A stretch of 64,000 bases of DNA from Blasia pusilla (Eukaryota; Marchantiophyta; Marchantiopsida; Blasiales). A program made the position numbers and the translations under genes. A model generated the notes under the pieces. It worked only from the letters and a program-made list of their open reading frames with translations. It was not told the DNA's origin and searched no databases. Where the stretch lies: contig CM114272.1 of assembly GCA_050084515.1 (NCBI GenBank), forward strand, positions 30,504,001 to 30,568,000. The letters run 5' to 3'. Numbering within the stretch: position 1 is the stretch's first letter; the number at the start of each line of letters is the position of its first letter. Positions 12,801 through 25,420 of this stretch are shown here, in pieces.

Positions 12801-15800
12801 GCTTGAATCCGATATTGGACGTCTATCGAGAAATTCCCGCTCAGAGCATACTCGACCTTGGCATCGACGACCGGACTGAAAGAAACACCGAACAAGTCGA
12901 TCGATGCAGGATACGGAAAGCTCTTCTTGTCAAAAGTGAATATGGTGAAACGAAGAGTTTCTCCTGCCACACCGCCTGAGAGTCCCGGCCCAGAAGCGTT
13001 GCATCCAGGTACGTACACCTCTCCTGATCGAGCACAAAAAACCACATGGTAGTCAGTCACTGACTGCACACGATCAACGATCGAGTTGGAAGCAGCACTT
13101 GCTAGTTCGAGGTTTCTACAGCATGATCTATAGATGGGAACCCTGAATAAGAATAAAGTCCTGAGGAAGTAGGGCAGAAAAACTGTGCAAGTGAACGACG
13201 TTTGAGCACTTCGGCTGCTCAGGAAATCGAAGTGCAGCAGAAACAGAGACTGATCCGATACACCAAAAGAAAAAGGGGAAAAAAAAAAAGGTGTGGGGAA
13301 GAAAACAGCTCAAGTTCTCTTACCTCCGACAACCCAAAACGAGAAAGGAGAGTCCTGAATCTGGCTCGAAGACATCTCCTCCGGGCCGAATTCCGAAGGA
13401 ATGATTTGGCTGGAAGATCCATACATCTCCCAGAAGAAAGGAGAAGCGGCTCGTCGACCCGAAAACCCATCCGTCTCCACAGCCAAGGATAGTGCAGGCG
13501 TCGGGAAAGGATCCACAGACCAATACACTTCCATCGCAAAGCTGCCATAATCACTGATAGAAAACTGAATCCTCTGCTGAGTATAGTAGGGATCGGTAAC
13601 AGGCTGAACGAGCAAGTCAGGCAACGAGATCTCCGTGCGATCTCCTCCCGAAGCGAACACCTTCGCAGTGAAGAATAGGAGGGGTATTCTAGAATCGTGT
13701 GGATTCTGTAGAGCCGAATTACCGAAAGCATCCCGATGCGTAACGACGAACTTTATCGTCTCCCCGCTCTTGAACTTGGACAAACCACCGGCCCATCCAC
13801 CAGTACTGTTCTTGCCGATAGCATTTCCTGCTCACGAAAGCATTACGATGAATCATCAGCACCTGAAGATCTGCGTGCTTCTATGGCATCTCGTCGGCCT
13901 AGCTGTTCGTCCACCCCAGAAACTCCTGCCCAGTGTGAGAGAAACCCATCTCTCTAGCTGGGATTCATGGATTACATCACACCAGGCAGCCATGGATATA
14001 AAGTGCTCAACGTGGCTACCATACCGCATGAATTCAGGTCGATTAGAAGTGGGGAATACCTGCAAGAGCGTTGAATGAGTGCGTGAGAAGAGAAGGGGAA
14101 GAGGGGGGGGGTGGGGGGGGGGGAGGGGACACCACTATCTCCTGAGTTCGAATTCATGGGCTGATCACGTCAGTTCGAATCTATCGAATGATCGAATGGA
14201 CGTCCGTGAGATGCACTTTGGAGTTGGGAAATAAGTACCTGCGAGAACATTGAATGCAAAGGGTGACAAATGGATCTCGTCGGTTCCATTTCCAACGTGG
14301 AGCTGAAATCGTCCTGCTTTCTCTGCCAAGAAGGTAACCATGACCGACCCTGGAGATAGTCCTGGTCCTTCGGTGACGTACAGATATTGCACGAGTGTCT
14401 CACTCGAACTCGGTGTCGATATTGTAGCATCAGATGAAAACGCGACATTCAATGTGAATCGGAAGAGATTCTTTATCAAGTTTCCACCGATGTCCTTCTG
14501 AATCACTGCCAGGTTTGCCCAGGACCCAGAATCGAATGTTGGGAATATAGAACTCGCAGTGACGTTCACCCATGAGGCCTCGCACTTCGACATCACCACA
14601 CTCCCTGAGAAAGTCCATCGCCAGGAAGTTCACGAATTGCATAAATTCTGACGGAAGAATGACTGATTCTCCTTACCAAGTACATGTTGAGAATCATGAC
14701 ATAACTTCACTGTTCGCTTTCTGTAAGCTATGGCCGTCGTATTCAAGACCATGAGCCCTCTAGATCTAGATACATGCACGAGTACTAGATTCCAACAATC
14801 GATCGAAAGAAGTTTGATCAAGATAGGCAAAAGTTCATTATCAAGCTGCAATCAATCATTCGCATGGGATTCCACAGGAGAGATTCGGAATATGGCTCGC
14901 AGCTGTTGTCCTCTAGAACTTATGGATCCCATGGACAGAAAAGGAGTCGAATTCGTCATTCATTACAACTATCTCAAGACTACTCTCCTCCTCGAGTGAG
15001 ATCAACTCCAGCATGCAGCATTGTTTTCCAGACTTGTAGGAATTCAAAACGAGAGAAAAACTGGGGCATGAGCTGTTCTTATTGCCACTTATTAGTGAGG
15101 AGCAGACGTCAGGATCGAAACACAAGATGAAGAATCTGATGTACGCGACTGCTGGCTGGGAAGACAAACTAAAAATGTGCTCATGGCAAGAAAGCAAGAT
15201 TCCAACGTAGCGAGACCTCCAGAGATGGTTCAAGAGACTGCTAAGAGGAGGTAGACTTGAACAGAAACTCTACACAGAGATCGAGTAAATCGGATAATAC
15301 ATCTGAGTAGCGCTTTATTCTGCAGACTACTTTCGAAGATGTGTAGTAGTATGTATACAGGGACTCGAACCAGCTCCATCGAATGCAAGATTTGTGCCTA
15401 GAAGAGATGGAGATCACTATCACTAACTATTCAACATCGATGTGGATATGGTGATAGCTTACCACACACCTTCAGCGATATCGAAGGAGAAAGGAGATCC
15501 GTGGAGAGTAGCAGAGCGTGTTCCCACGTTGAGAAGAAAGTGCCCAACTTTATATGCTGTAAAAGTCAGCTCTTGGGTCCCCAGATCAGTCGGAGGTTTT
15601 GTAATGAGCTGGAGCGTAACAGGCCTCGCTGCATCATCAGCATCTTGGATCAAAGTGACCCACATGAAACTCTCGAGCTTATTGCCACCTCTCGAAGCAG
15701 TTGTGATGCTGTTGTTAAAATCATCGAAAAGCGTAATTATAAAAGCCGCTTTTTCCCCAACATGGAAGTTTTTCGGGTCCTTCAACCACTCACCCACCGA

Positions 15801-18800
15801 ATATACTCCCGATGGTAGGCCTACACATGAATGAACGATTCTCAGCGAAAAAAGCGACCACTCGGCCCTCAAACTTTGGGTACATCTGTCCTTCCGATTA
15901 TCAGACACCTTCTTCAATCATGGGAGGAAAAATGGAAATGATCCATGCCAACTTACTTCTTCCCGAGCTCATGAAAAACGACTTTCCAGACGTTGGTGCA
16001 CGCCTAGATGATGCTTGAGAAGATTCGTGTCAATACACTCAGCTTCAAGAGCTATTCCTACCCATCGGGGCTACAAGAAATAAAACGCCCAGCTAATCGA
16101 TGGATCCTATTTTCTGGATCATATGAATCTCGAGATGGGAACATGTACGCAAACAGTCTCCAAATTAGTGTGAATCGTTTGGATCATGAGCACGAAAGAG
16201 AACGAGTAGAAACGAACATGGAAAAAAGATGAGATGTGAATCTAATGTCATTAAGCCCATGAAAGTATTCCAAGTCAAGGAGGGGATATCGCCCACAACA
16301 TCCTCGAATCTTTAGATCGACAGTAGACGAAAGAAATTGTTACATGGGCTTCGTGACATCGATGAGAGCTCAATCTTATATTATGGATCATAACCGTTCG
16401 AAGTTCTCCAGGCTGCATGTTCGTCAGAATATGGGTGTGCCATAGAAGTGGACGTAGAATCGTATCCAGCTCTACAAGTACTCAAGAAAACAGGGAAAAA
16501 TCCAATGGCTATACCTCACACTTTTCAGTAGCCTCAAGATGAAAACACATCTGCAGTTTTCATTTCGATCAACTTGAGCTCTATCCAAGCAGAATCTCAA
16601 CTTATCAACGATACAAAAGTGGAGTTCTCAACTGAGAAACTACACCGATCCATAAAAAGATCCTAAGTAGGCCCGTAGCTATCGATCTCTGAACCGAAAC
16701 TAGAAACTGCACAAAAATCTGATGACCGAAAGTGGACGATTCCTAACCGTCCAAGACTGCATCTATTATCCCTCTGCGAAGCGAAGCTCTTAAAACATAT
16801 CATCATGAAAGTGGGCATGCCTAGGCAAAGAAAAGAGCCATTGCCGATTTTGATGATACCTGGAATCACGATGAACACGAAAGGCGTATTTGGAAGATTC
16901 GAACCACTGACTTGAACTTGCATACGAAACGTCCCCACTCCTGTCAAATTGGTGTTGTGTTTAAGGAGGTAATAACCAGTATTTCCATCCTCCAGCTCCA
17001 CGATGACTGGAATGCCCGATGGTGGTATGGCCTGGGATGTATTAGCGTGAGCGGAAATGGTGCTGGCATCGTGCGCGAAGACAGTAGCAACGATGTCGAG
17101 GTGGCCCGGAGGGACTATGGGGTTTCGGTCCACATCTCTTGCCAGAATTCTGAGAGTTGCGAAGGTTGCAATGGAAATCAGATTGGTCTGGTTCTTCCAA
17201 TCTACGATCGTGTAGTCGACGAAAAATTCACCTGCTCGATATATCGGTCTATTGTCAAGAGATTGATTGAATACTTTGACTTCAGGATTCCTGAGCCTTC
17301 CATTCCTGGCTCTTGAAAGCTCTAGAGCTGGTGGATCCAGCTGCTATGAAGCTCTGGTTGATATAGGATTCAATAAAATACATCTTTGGGTGCACGAAAA
17401 TCGTGTTCTATGATTCAGTAGCAGCAGAAAACCATGTCTATATTCATGTCAGGGGACTTGATTGGTTATCCTGCAGGTGCCCTTCCACCCTTCTCCAAAA
17501 GTTTTTCTTTAATCTTTCTGACTTCAGTTCTAACGTGCACCCTCCCACAGATTCAAGGTTGAATGCATGAGAAGGAAAAGCCTCATCAGGAAAGAAACAT
17601 GACTTCAAAGTGTCTATCGCATCTACACTTGGAACGATCTGAGCTTTCATTCGACGCACCAAGCACTAGAACAGGTCTTGGAATATCGACATCTAGAACA
17701 TTCTGCAATCGTGAATATTTTCAAGTGCGAGTGATTGCAACAGGACCCATTCATGAAGTCTAGCACTCATAAGTAATCTTCTTGAAGGTAGCTAGAGCGC
17801 AGGTCTGGTGTATAATTCTAGCCTCCATCGAAACATGTTTCCTAGAATTTTAAGACCGTCTCGACGAGGGCAGGGAAGCTAAGAAGCAATTGATGGATCG
17901 TTTGAAGGAGTGACCGATATATATATATATGAATATGAATATGAAGGAGTGTTTCCCGGATCGAATACCTGGCAACACCTGGAACTGAAAGGGTGATCCT
18001 GAAACGGATTCTGAGGTGGAGTTCGAGGTAATAAGCAGAAGGAAGTAGCCTGCAGTAGACATAGTTACTTTGATGTCCCAATTTCCAGGATTTCCTGGAG
18101 CTGCAGCCGAATTTATGGGCGGAGGAGGAACCATTGAATCGCCGCGTTTCGTCAGCACTTCGGCGTTCCAATCATAAGAAGTCAGTCCAGTGAGAATGTT
18201 GTCCCCGACATCAAGCATCTGGATTCGGAGGGTTATCGTTCCTCGGGAGAGAATCGCGTTGCCATTAAGCCAATTCGCTTTGCAGCTCGGTACATCTACT
18301 GCACCTGCGAACGTGAACAGTTCTAGCGAATTCCCTTCTTTGAGCCATAGCTTACTTAGAGCTACTCAAAATCTCCTTAGAATTAATCTTCTTGCAAGAC
18401 AGTGAATCAACCACGAGAAATTCTTGTGTTCAGCTCTATGATTCAGAGATCACACAGTCAGAACTAGAGCAGATCGAGAAGCGGCGTGAACCTGTAACTG
18501 AATTATCGAAGCAACCTTGTAGATGCTGGAGAAGAAGCTGAGGCACCTGAGCAGAAATGTCTGAGATCTCGAGACAGTAGGGATCTGGGGATCTATCGAT
18601 TGCACAAGAAGATCCTCTTGATCTGGGAACTTGTACCCAATTTACATCTTCGCAAAGATCTCACAGCCAGAACTACATTCACACATCTAGATGAATGGTA
18701 GTGCCCCTGCAGCCCAACGAAGGACAGTTGGAGAGTAGAATGGATGGTTGAACACGAGAATGAGATTTACCTGGACCGACCGAGAATGGGAAAGGCGAAT

Positions 18801-19477
18801 CCTGCAGAGCTATATATTTCTTCGAAGGCAGGGGGGCCGAAATACTCAGTTGGTACTCGCCTGCTTTGAAAGCACGAAACGTTATGTAAGTTCTACCAGT
18901 ATCACCCTGCCTCTGCACTCCCAGATTCCTGATCGAATTGGCGTCACCCTCGGACACTGAAGCGATGCTCGGATCCCAAGAAACGTCCAAATCTGTTCCA
19001 CTTATCCCGTTTGTAATGTTCACAACGAACCCACCAGAATCCCGTAATATTATTTCGAAAACCACCTCCACTCCCACCACAAAGTTGTTCGTCCCATCCT
19101 TCCACCATCCCACGCAGTTTCCCACGTCCACTCGGCCTGCAAGAGAGCACGAAGAACACCCTCGATCAGCCGAAGCTCTTGAAATATAAATAAATAAATT
19201 GACATGCAAACAAAACGAAGAAGAGGCGGCGAGAAAATCCACGAACCGCTCCCATGGAGAGTGCTCCAAATGCGTGAAAGATCCAGAATAAGGCTAATCG
19301 AGCTTCATCTGAAGGTTTCCAACGACAGTGCAAGCTTCGCGAATCCCTAGACCTGCATTCGATCACATCTCCCCGGATAGCAATAAACACGCATCGAACG
19401 AAGCTCGAACCGATTCGAACCCGCCACCAAAACGCCAACTCCCTATGTTCGAACGAACGGCACCGACTCCGGAACCC

Positions 19478-19536
<59 letters not shown>

Positions 19537-21092
19537 ACACCCTTCGAAAACCTTCAAGAATCTGCGGAGAGGTCTTCACCTGCCACAATGAAGACCGGGT
19601 GATCCATTCCACCGGCGGGTAGAGTATCATCCGGCCCCGGTGGGACATCGATCGTCACACGCAAGGTGTAGATCTTCGTCGGGTCTGGGGGCAGCTGATT
19701 GTCGATGTTCTTGCAATAGAAGTGATGCAGCCCTGAAGAATTAGGGGCCGTGCACGGTTCAGAAACGCATTGCACGACAGAAGAGGGTAGCTCCACACCC
19801 GCATACAGAATGTGCCATGAGAAGATGTTGTTGTCGCCTTCACAAGCGTAGACGCACGGATTCCCACAGTTTTCTGGTGAGCAGAGGGCGTTGCGAGAGG
19901 CACAGTAGTCGCTCTCGCACTCGAATGATCGAGCTTTGAAAAATCCCTCCAGCAGAGTTCCGATGTTCCACTGGCTGAGCATGAGGTTGTAGAACTTGAA
20001 GCCCGTGCAGTAGTAGGACAATCGCTTGTTGCCATAGACACCCAAGCAATCTGAGATTCCCTAACAGCCAAGCAAGCAAACAAATCGATAGACACGGCGA
20101 GGTCGTTAATACGGATAGAAACAAATATGTGCAAACAGAAGACCGTTTTTCGTTCATTCGATGGTCGAGATTCGGAGTGCAATGGAAGGAGAACGATTAG
20201 ATCGGGTGAGGACTGCTTCCTCGACTAGTCACATCGCCAATTGATGGCCTTCGGATCGAACGAAGCAGTACGTTCGGAAGCATGAGTCGAACGGGGGATT
20301 CGCCTCCTCTGGTTGATTAAACAGAAATCTGTTCGGAGAAGAAACCTGGAAGGTACCATGTATGATGATTCTTTCCGATTGCGAGTGGAGCTCATGAATT
20401 CGGGTCCGCCCCACCTTTGAAGCCACACAGGGAGGTCGAAGTTCTCGGATTCGAGTTCCACGTTCGGAGAAACTATGGGAACCCCTAGATGATTCAACTT
20501 TTTCACTTTGAGTATTTCTATCCCAGCCGTTCGAGTGATCCCCACAATCACCGACATGGCTGATAGTGGACTGTCGTGCAAACGGAGAAAGTGAGTGAGG
20601 ATCTACCTACGATTTCACGGGACCGTACGACATTCGATTCGCACGAAAACTAGAAGCAACGTGGGACTTAATTGACATCGATCCATCAGCTATCTCCAGC
20701 ACTCAGCTTGATGACTCCTCCTTCAGCACAATCCAGTTTCTCGACGGCCAGTCGATTCTCATGTCGTCGAAGCAAAGCTTATTCGACTTCGTCATGGAGC
20801 GATATTCTCAGCTCGCTTCCTGACTTGCATATTTAAACAGGTGCCGGCTAATCCACAAAATTCTTTTTCAACTCTTGATCGAAAACCACATTATCAACTT
20901 ATGCTTTCGATCGATCGCACTTGAGAACGAAGTCCTCTTATTAGTTTCTTGCATTGCAGAAAGAGGCCTCACGGTGGGTTCGAAGAGAGCATTACCTCCA
21001 GGGGAATTCAACCATACGGTGCTGCAAGAGATAGCCAGAAACAGAACCCATGGGCGATACAGTCTGTCCAGCATCCTCGAGCCTCGTGCCAT
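4568..21092 (-). CDS. GEX2-like gamete-adhesion membrane protein (filamin repeats + cadherin-like + TM)
   Basis: Exons in transcript order: 21092-20996, 20559-20462, 20060-19580, 19136-18771, 18304-17969, 17231-16860, 15820-15470, 14604-14239, 13827-13324, 13023-12709, 12208-11864, 11593-11276, 10704-10583, 10351-10128, 9710-9432, 9235-8941, 8758-8567, 7862-7694, 6892-6744, 5958-5687 and 5099-4568. All join in frame (6183 nt, about 2060 residues). Exons 3-15 and 19-21 are well supported by splice sites and protein continuity. The 3' end of exon 2, the exon 16/17 junction and the end of exon 18 (7694 or 7706) are less sure. The order is signal peptide, Cys-rich segment, nine filamin-like repeats, cadherin-like modules, one TM helix and a Gly/Pro-rich tail. 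Known plant GEX2, a sperm membrane protein for gamete attachment (likened to algal FUS1), has filamin repeats and a C-terminal TM. From memory this gene is about twice the length of Arabidopsis GEX2. The homology call is inference from architecture. Confidence 0.72.
5121..5328. repeat. 26-bp tandem array, 8 copies, in last GEX2-like intron
   Basis: Eight head-to-tail copies of a 26-base unit starting CTCTTCATTCCATGA and ending GAGCCAAG, with few substitutions. The array begins about 20 bases upstream of the 3' splice site of the last coding exon. Confidence 0.9.
7255..7700. repeat. ~50-56-bp tandem array, about 9 copies, in a GEX2-like intron
   Basis: Imperfect copies of a unit containing TTCTGGATGCTATGGAGATA, then GACGAAAAA and CACCTCTCAAACTTTTG. 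The last copy runs into the 3' end of the exon just before the TM exon, where two possible donors (after 7706 or 7694) lie. The open + frame through it is a by-product of the repeat. Confidence 0.9.
7694..10704 (-). other. Cadherin-like modules of the GEX2-like gene
   Basis: Exons 13-18 read like tandem cadherin-like domains found in adhesion proteins. Seen in order are FNVLSNDF, DGVMVYTPEKGFVGVVDLAY, AVEDQPMPAV, GNFNGEDTVILSIQDSSG, FVQPVNDSP, VGDPDEND and VVEDMGN. The join of exon 15 to exon 16 falls inside the N-x-NFNG-x-D strand and restores the motif exactly, which supports that splice. Calcium binding is possible from the DPD and ND-type loops but is not demonstrated. Confidence 0.6.
9725..9960. 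repeat. Intronic duplication with hairpin
   Basis: A block containing TCAGAAGTGT and CATGTCTGAC near 9730-9790 recurs near 9870-9945. Inside it ATCCTCTTATGAT (9922-9934) is perfectly complementary in reverse to ATCATAAGAGGAT (9947-9959), giving a 13-bp stem with a 12-base loop. Confidence 0.7.
12206..12610. repeat. 202-bp tandem duplication covering a splice acceptor
   Basis: The sequence from GAGGCCCTGCAGATC at about 12203 repeats at about 12405 with roughly 85-90% identity by eye. In the minus-strand transcript each copy contains CTGCAG followed by GGCCTCTG, so the 3' splice site and first bases of the 12208-11864 exon exist twice. Confidence 0.85.
14101..14128. repeat. Poly-G tract in an intron
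   Basis: G runs of 9, 11 and 4 are broken by single T and A bases. This strand could form a G-quadruplex, and the transcript carries the C-rich complement. Confidence 0.9.
19477..19532. repeat. (CT)n microsatellite in a GEX2-like intron
   Basis: About 27 CT dinucleotides with one interruption. In the transcript this reads as a GA run in the intron between the Cys-rich exon and the first filamin exon. Confidence 0.95.
19580..21092 (-). other. GEX2-like N-terminus: signal peptide and Cys-rich exon
   Basis: Exon 1 encodes a basic start followed by the hydrophobic run WVLFLAISCSTVWL, a good signal peptide, and splices after SPG. Exon 2 (motif GITRTAGIEI) is placed by phase only. Exon 3 (20060-19580) carries about 13 cysteines (for example ECESDYCASRNALC and CGNPCVYAC), implying a disulfide-rich extracellular module. 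It ends FIVAG with a phase-1 donor, the same pattern as the filamin exons that follow. Confidence 0.55.
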
Positions 21093-23624
21093 TCCCTATC
21101 ACTATATACACATGAAAATCTCAACCTTTGACATCGACAGAACTGCAACGTAATCCTGTAATGGCTCAATCAATTCACAAATCTTGCTCCGTCCCGAATC
21201 CTTTCATGTCTCCAGTGAGCACTCGCGTCATCTATCATCAACCCACCCCCTTCCAGAAATCACATTTTCGAGGGTATAGACTTCCCCCCATGACTCCCCC
21301 TGACATACGTATCACACACGGGGCGAAATCCGACCTGGATCGACTCGAACGTGACCGATTTCGTCCGAGGAGTGGAGAATTAATCAGCACTCGATAGATC
21401 TTTCTGGAGCCGAATCGAATGTGTAGCCAGATGAGGGGAGCGTTGGTAGCTTTGAAGCTCCATAGTCGAAGTCTACGCAAGTTCGTATGTGCACTCCCGC
21501 CAATCGAGACTCGATTGGAATATGAGAATCGAGCGATGTACAATTTTCCCAGAGCATAATTTGTGGCCCTCTTCGATCATAATATGGATGCGTCAAGCAT
21601 GAGGTCGATCGATCTCAGCACTTCCACTCTCCACGTTTCTTTGTTGCCCGCCTCGCACCTGCTCCATTCGATCGATTCGTGCGGTGGATCGGGAATAACT
21701 GTGCCTTCGGTAACGGTTTGGCAGCACGAAGGCTCGGGGCTTCGATCCGGCCGAGAATTCTGCGAACCACCGGGGAAAGGGCGATGGACTAGCGGTCGAA
21801 ACGCAGCACCGACTGCTCTCATTTCCAATTCGATCGCTTACTTTTGCGAATAAAGACACAAGAAGATTGGCAACGTCCAACGAATCCCTCTTTCGATCGC
21901 TCGTGCTCACAAAAACATCCTCTCTCTTGCTAACCGATCGAGAGAGAGGATCCAGAGCTTCCATAGTTACGAAGAATGATCGATCGGGGAGAACCGTATG
22001 CCACCGATTTCGAGAAAAATCACCAGCGCTAATCGTCATCAATCTATTCCAAGCAAAGTATGGCACTCGGGCGATGGCAGAAAATATCGCGATTCCCACT
22101 CGAAAACACCAAGAAGAAACCGAAACTCCATATCCCAGAAAATATGCAGATTCCTACTTCTTCGTCTACCCAGCCCTCTACGAATACGTCCACCAACCGC
22201 TACACTACCCATAAATACTTGAGAAAGACACCTTCGATTGACGATCGAATGAAGTTGCCACATTAAAGGCGGAGAGTACTCTGAGAGGAAAGCAGGAGGA
22301 AAAAGTGACGAGAGTGGGAAAAAAAGAACTTCCGAACTGGATTTTCTATCGATATCTGATATCTAAGAAGCTCGAATTCGGGAGTGGCTTTTAACTTCTC
22401 TGGCGGTACGAAGTTTAATTGCACGCACCAGGTAAGATCGTGCTTGCTTCCCTCCCCTCCCCTCCCCTCCCCTTCCCTCCCCTATTTCGAGCATGTGGGC
22501 ATTAAAAGGCTCCATCATTAATAAGATCAATTCCACCTGCAGTGCCAGTAGAGCTGGGGCCGGACGTCTCTCTCATGTCCCATTCATGTTTCGAATGGTC
22601 GCCAATGTCATGACGTCGTGTCGAATGTTTCAGAATACAGGCCTTATGCATTGAAGAGACATGTTAAGCAGTGAAGTCGAACTCAGAATCCTCAGAATGT
22701 GCGTACAGACGAACTGAGAGACGACAATCATAAACAACTTCTAGACTTGCTCGATTCCCAAGTTCGCAGCTCCTCCTCCTCGCATCGTAGTGGAAGAATT
22801 CCGCTATGGAGTGGCTATAGAGCTCGGCAACTCACCACTTTATGGCAGAGACTAATATATTGTGGAGTGGAGCTGAGCTCCAAAGACTTCAGAGTTCATT
22901 GGAGAACGGCTCCCTTTCGTTTCTGCTTCGGTATTAATGATCGAAGCTACCTTTAATATGTGTTTGAGAGAAGTGCCTTTTCAATGGCGTAATGAGGAAC
23001 TCTAGCTCGGGTTAGATTCCAAGCCCCAAAGCTAAGGAAATCCCTTGTTACGTTTGCTGAGGACACCTAGCAAGCTGCCCCAGGGCTTTACGGGAGGTTT
23101 CTCGGGAAACGGGAGCCGGCGTGCGGCTTCCCGTCGCCGCTACATAAAGAAGCACCGCGGTCACGGAGGAGATCCTGTCCGTCCCATGTCAGAACATATC
23201 GTACGTCCCAGCTCACATGAGTTGCTCCGGGCCGCATGGGGCCAACAAGCGAGTCCATCCTGCGGCGGGGAAGAGCTCACGCTCCTTTCGTATTTCGTAA
23301 CGGATGTCAGGCCACCTGCAAGCAATTAAGAGCGCTGATGGGTACCGACTCATGGCGAGTTTCGACTAGATCGTCTCGCGATGCTTTTGGCCGACGACTT
23401 TTGCGCGTGGGCCAAAAGTGGAGAACCGGGTTTACATGTTTATAAGCCGGACGAATTTCAGAATTGCCAAAAACCGACGGAATACGCGACTTCGCCTTTG
23501 TATTAGTATCTCGACATAGCCGGCCGGATTAGAGAAACTTCAAAATATATGGAGATATGTTTTATGTCGACCGGAAATGCGTCATGCTTCTTTGATTTTG
23601 GGTGCGTAACTGCTATCAGGAAGC
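21093..23624. other. Upstream region of the GEX2-like gene; no supported gene
   Basis: This should hold the promoter and 5' UTR of the minus-strand gene. AT/GATC-rich motifs such as CGATCGAT are common. A pyrimidine (CCCCT)n microsatellite occupies 22450-22483. Short open frames overlap on both strands with no recognisable product. GC-rich sequence at 23040-23440 has no coding signature that I trust. Confidence 0.4.
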
Positions 23625-24480
23625 TACAGCCCGGACGGCTCTAGAGACCGTAGACCCGCTGAGTTTACACCAATCTGAACGGATTCTGCATGCCCTACTA
23701 CCCCAATAGCGTTAACTTGGACGGTACTCCAGTATACGTGAACACCAGAGCGTAGACCCGTTGGTTTCATGCGAATTTGGACGGTACTCCTGTATATCCG
23801 AACCGCATACCCGTTGGGTTCACACCAATCTGGACGGTACTCCACTATTTTTTCTGCACTTGAGATCTTAGACCTTTGGGCTACCCTGGACAGTGTGCAC
23901 TCTTTTTGTACATGAGATCTTAGACTGGTTGGGCTGACGTTAACCCAGACGGACAGTCACTGTACCTGAGATCTTACTCTTGGCTCAACATAAATGGACT
24001 GCCCCGCAGTAATTTGTTCATGAGTTGTTGGCTCGACATGGACCGCCCAGCCCTCGGGAGATCTTGACAAATCTTAGTCTGGACGGAATCGATATGATGT
24101 CGCAAATCGTTGGGTTACGCCGGACGGCAATCCAAGTTAGTCTTTGTGTCTGGACGTCCCTAGAATCCGTTGGGTCCACTTAGCGTAGTCTAAACAGCCT
24201 TACGTTCTTATATGAGCTTCGACCCGTTGAGTTACTGTGAACCTGGTCTGATGGTAGTACATGAGATCTTAGACCGTTGGTTTTAACCTAGAGGAACTCC
24301 ACTTTTGCATGTATGTAAGTGAGACCTCAGATCCGCTGGGCTAACACCAATCCGAATGGATTGTATGCGGTCCCGTTGGCTGAGTTGACGGGCTGGGGGA
24401 CTTTTGTCCGTGAGACCGTAGAACCGTTGGGTTAACAGCAATCTGGACGGATTGTACATGAGATCTTACACCAATTTTCG
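23625..24480. repeat. Degenerate tandem repeat, ~55-65-bp units
   Basis: More than ten diverged units share TGAGATCTTAGACC, a CCGTTGGGTT block, CACCAATCTGGACGG and ACTCCA. Examples lie near 23690, 23755, 23815, 23870, 23925 and 24400. Unit length varies, which suggests an old satellite-like array. No coding frame is maintained. Confidence 0.75.
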
Positions 24481-24999
24481 CTGAACTGGAGTGTAATTAG
24501 GTAAGCTTAACCTGGAAAGATGGCGAGAAAATAAATCAAGAGGTCAAAAATCGTCCTGTCCTAGCTTGAATAAATAATCGTCCTGCATCCCAAGATCACC
24601 TCCGGTTAAAAGAAGTGTCCGGTTGACACAGGACTCGGAATTCATAAATCCAAATAGGAAATGAAAAAGCTGCTTACAAAAGAATGCAAAAGACTTCGAA
24701 AACGCCCTTTTAAATATTTTACAATTGCCCTTTGGCTAATCCACTGCTTTTTTTAAACTTTCGCAGCCCATTTCTACAGCTTTTCCACGCGTGACTGAAT
24801 AGACAGCCTCAAACTCCTTTCACATCTCGAATCCAACGGTCGGGATTCGGGAACTGGCTTTTAGGGTTACCTCCATACAATCCCGTCTGCGAGTTCAATA
24901 TCGCAATCGGGAAAGTTACGAACGGAAAAGAGAAACTGGGAAGTTTAGGAAAGCTTCGAAGAGGGATAGTTGGAAGGTGAGAATATCCGGAGAGCGAGA
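24481..24999. other. Intergenic, nothing recognised
   Basis: AT-rich at first, changing to purine-rich sequence from about 24900. No gene, RNA or mobile-element signature was recognised. Confidence 0.4.
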
Positions 25000-25420
25000 A
25001 AGTTGCCAGAGAGAAGACGGGAATATCTTCAAAGCGGGAAGGTTTGCAGAAAGTAGGTGGGAGCTGGAAAGTCGCTAAAACAGCTGGAGGAGAGAAACAA
25101 TGGAGGTTTGGGAGAAACTGGGAAAATCTCGGAAGCGAAGGAGAAGAGAAAGAGGAAAGTTTCCAGAGATGGAGAGAGGAAAAAGCATCGGGGTTTGGGA
25201 GAACCCGGGAAAATCTCCAAAGAGGGAGAGTTTCCGGAGATGGAGAGGAGAGAAATCATTGGAGCCTCGGAGAAACAGGGAAAATCTCCAAAGAGGGAGC
25301 GTTTCCGGAGATGGAGAGGAGAGAAATCATTGGAGTCTCGGAGAAACAGGGAAAATTTTCCGAAGCGGAAAGCTCCCAGAGATGGAGAGCGGAGAAAGCA
25401 TCGGGGAAGTTAGAAAGTGT
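25000..25420. repeat. 71-bp purine-rich tandem repeat
   Basis: Copies of a unit containing TTTCCGGAGATGGAGAGG, CATTGGAG, GAGAAACAGGGAAAAT and CCAAAGAGGGAG begin near 25089, 25160, 25231, 25302 and 25373. Because 71 is not a multiple of three, the unit is read in all three frames; three overlapping + frames stay open and give the same peptides out of register. I regard those frames as by-products. Confidence 0.85.

Larger units (their letters stand above)
11276..19136 (-). other. Nine filamin/Ig-like repeat exons of the GEX2-like gene
   Basis: Exons 4-12 are each a multiple of three in length (315-504 nt), all start and end in phase 1, and each codes one repeat of about 105-168 residues. Most begin with a Cys and a Trp a few residues apart (examples CVGWW, CKANW, CEASW, CTGEW), followed by a D-x-x-GN turn (such as RDAFGN and QMDAFGN). 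They finish with SPF followed by an F-x-V-x-G strand at the donor. This is the filamin-type Ig fold pattern. Uniform phase-1 symmetrical exons allow whole repeats to be gained or lost without breaking the frame. Confidence 0.75.
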
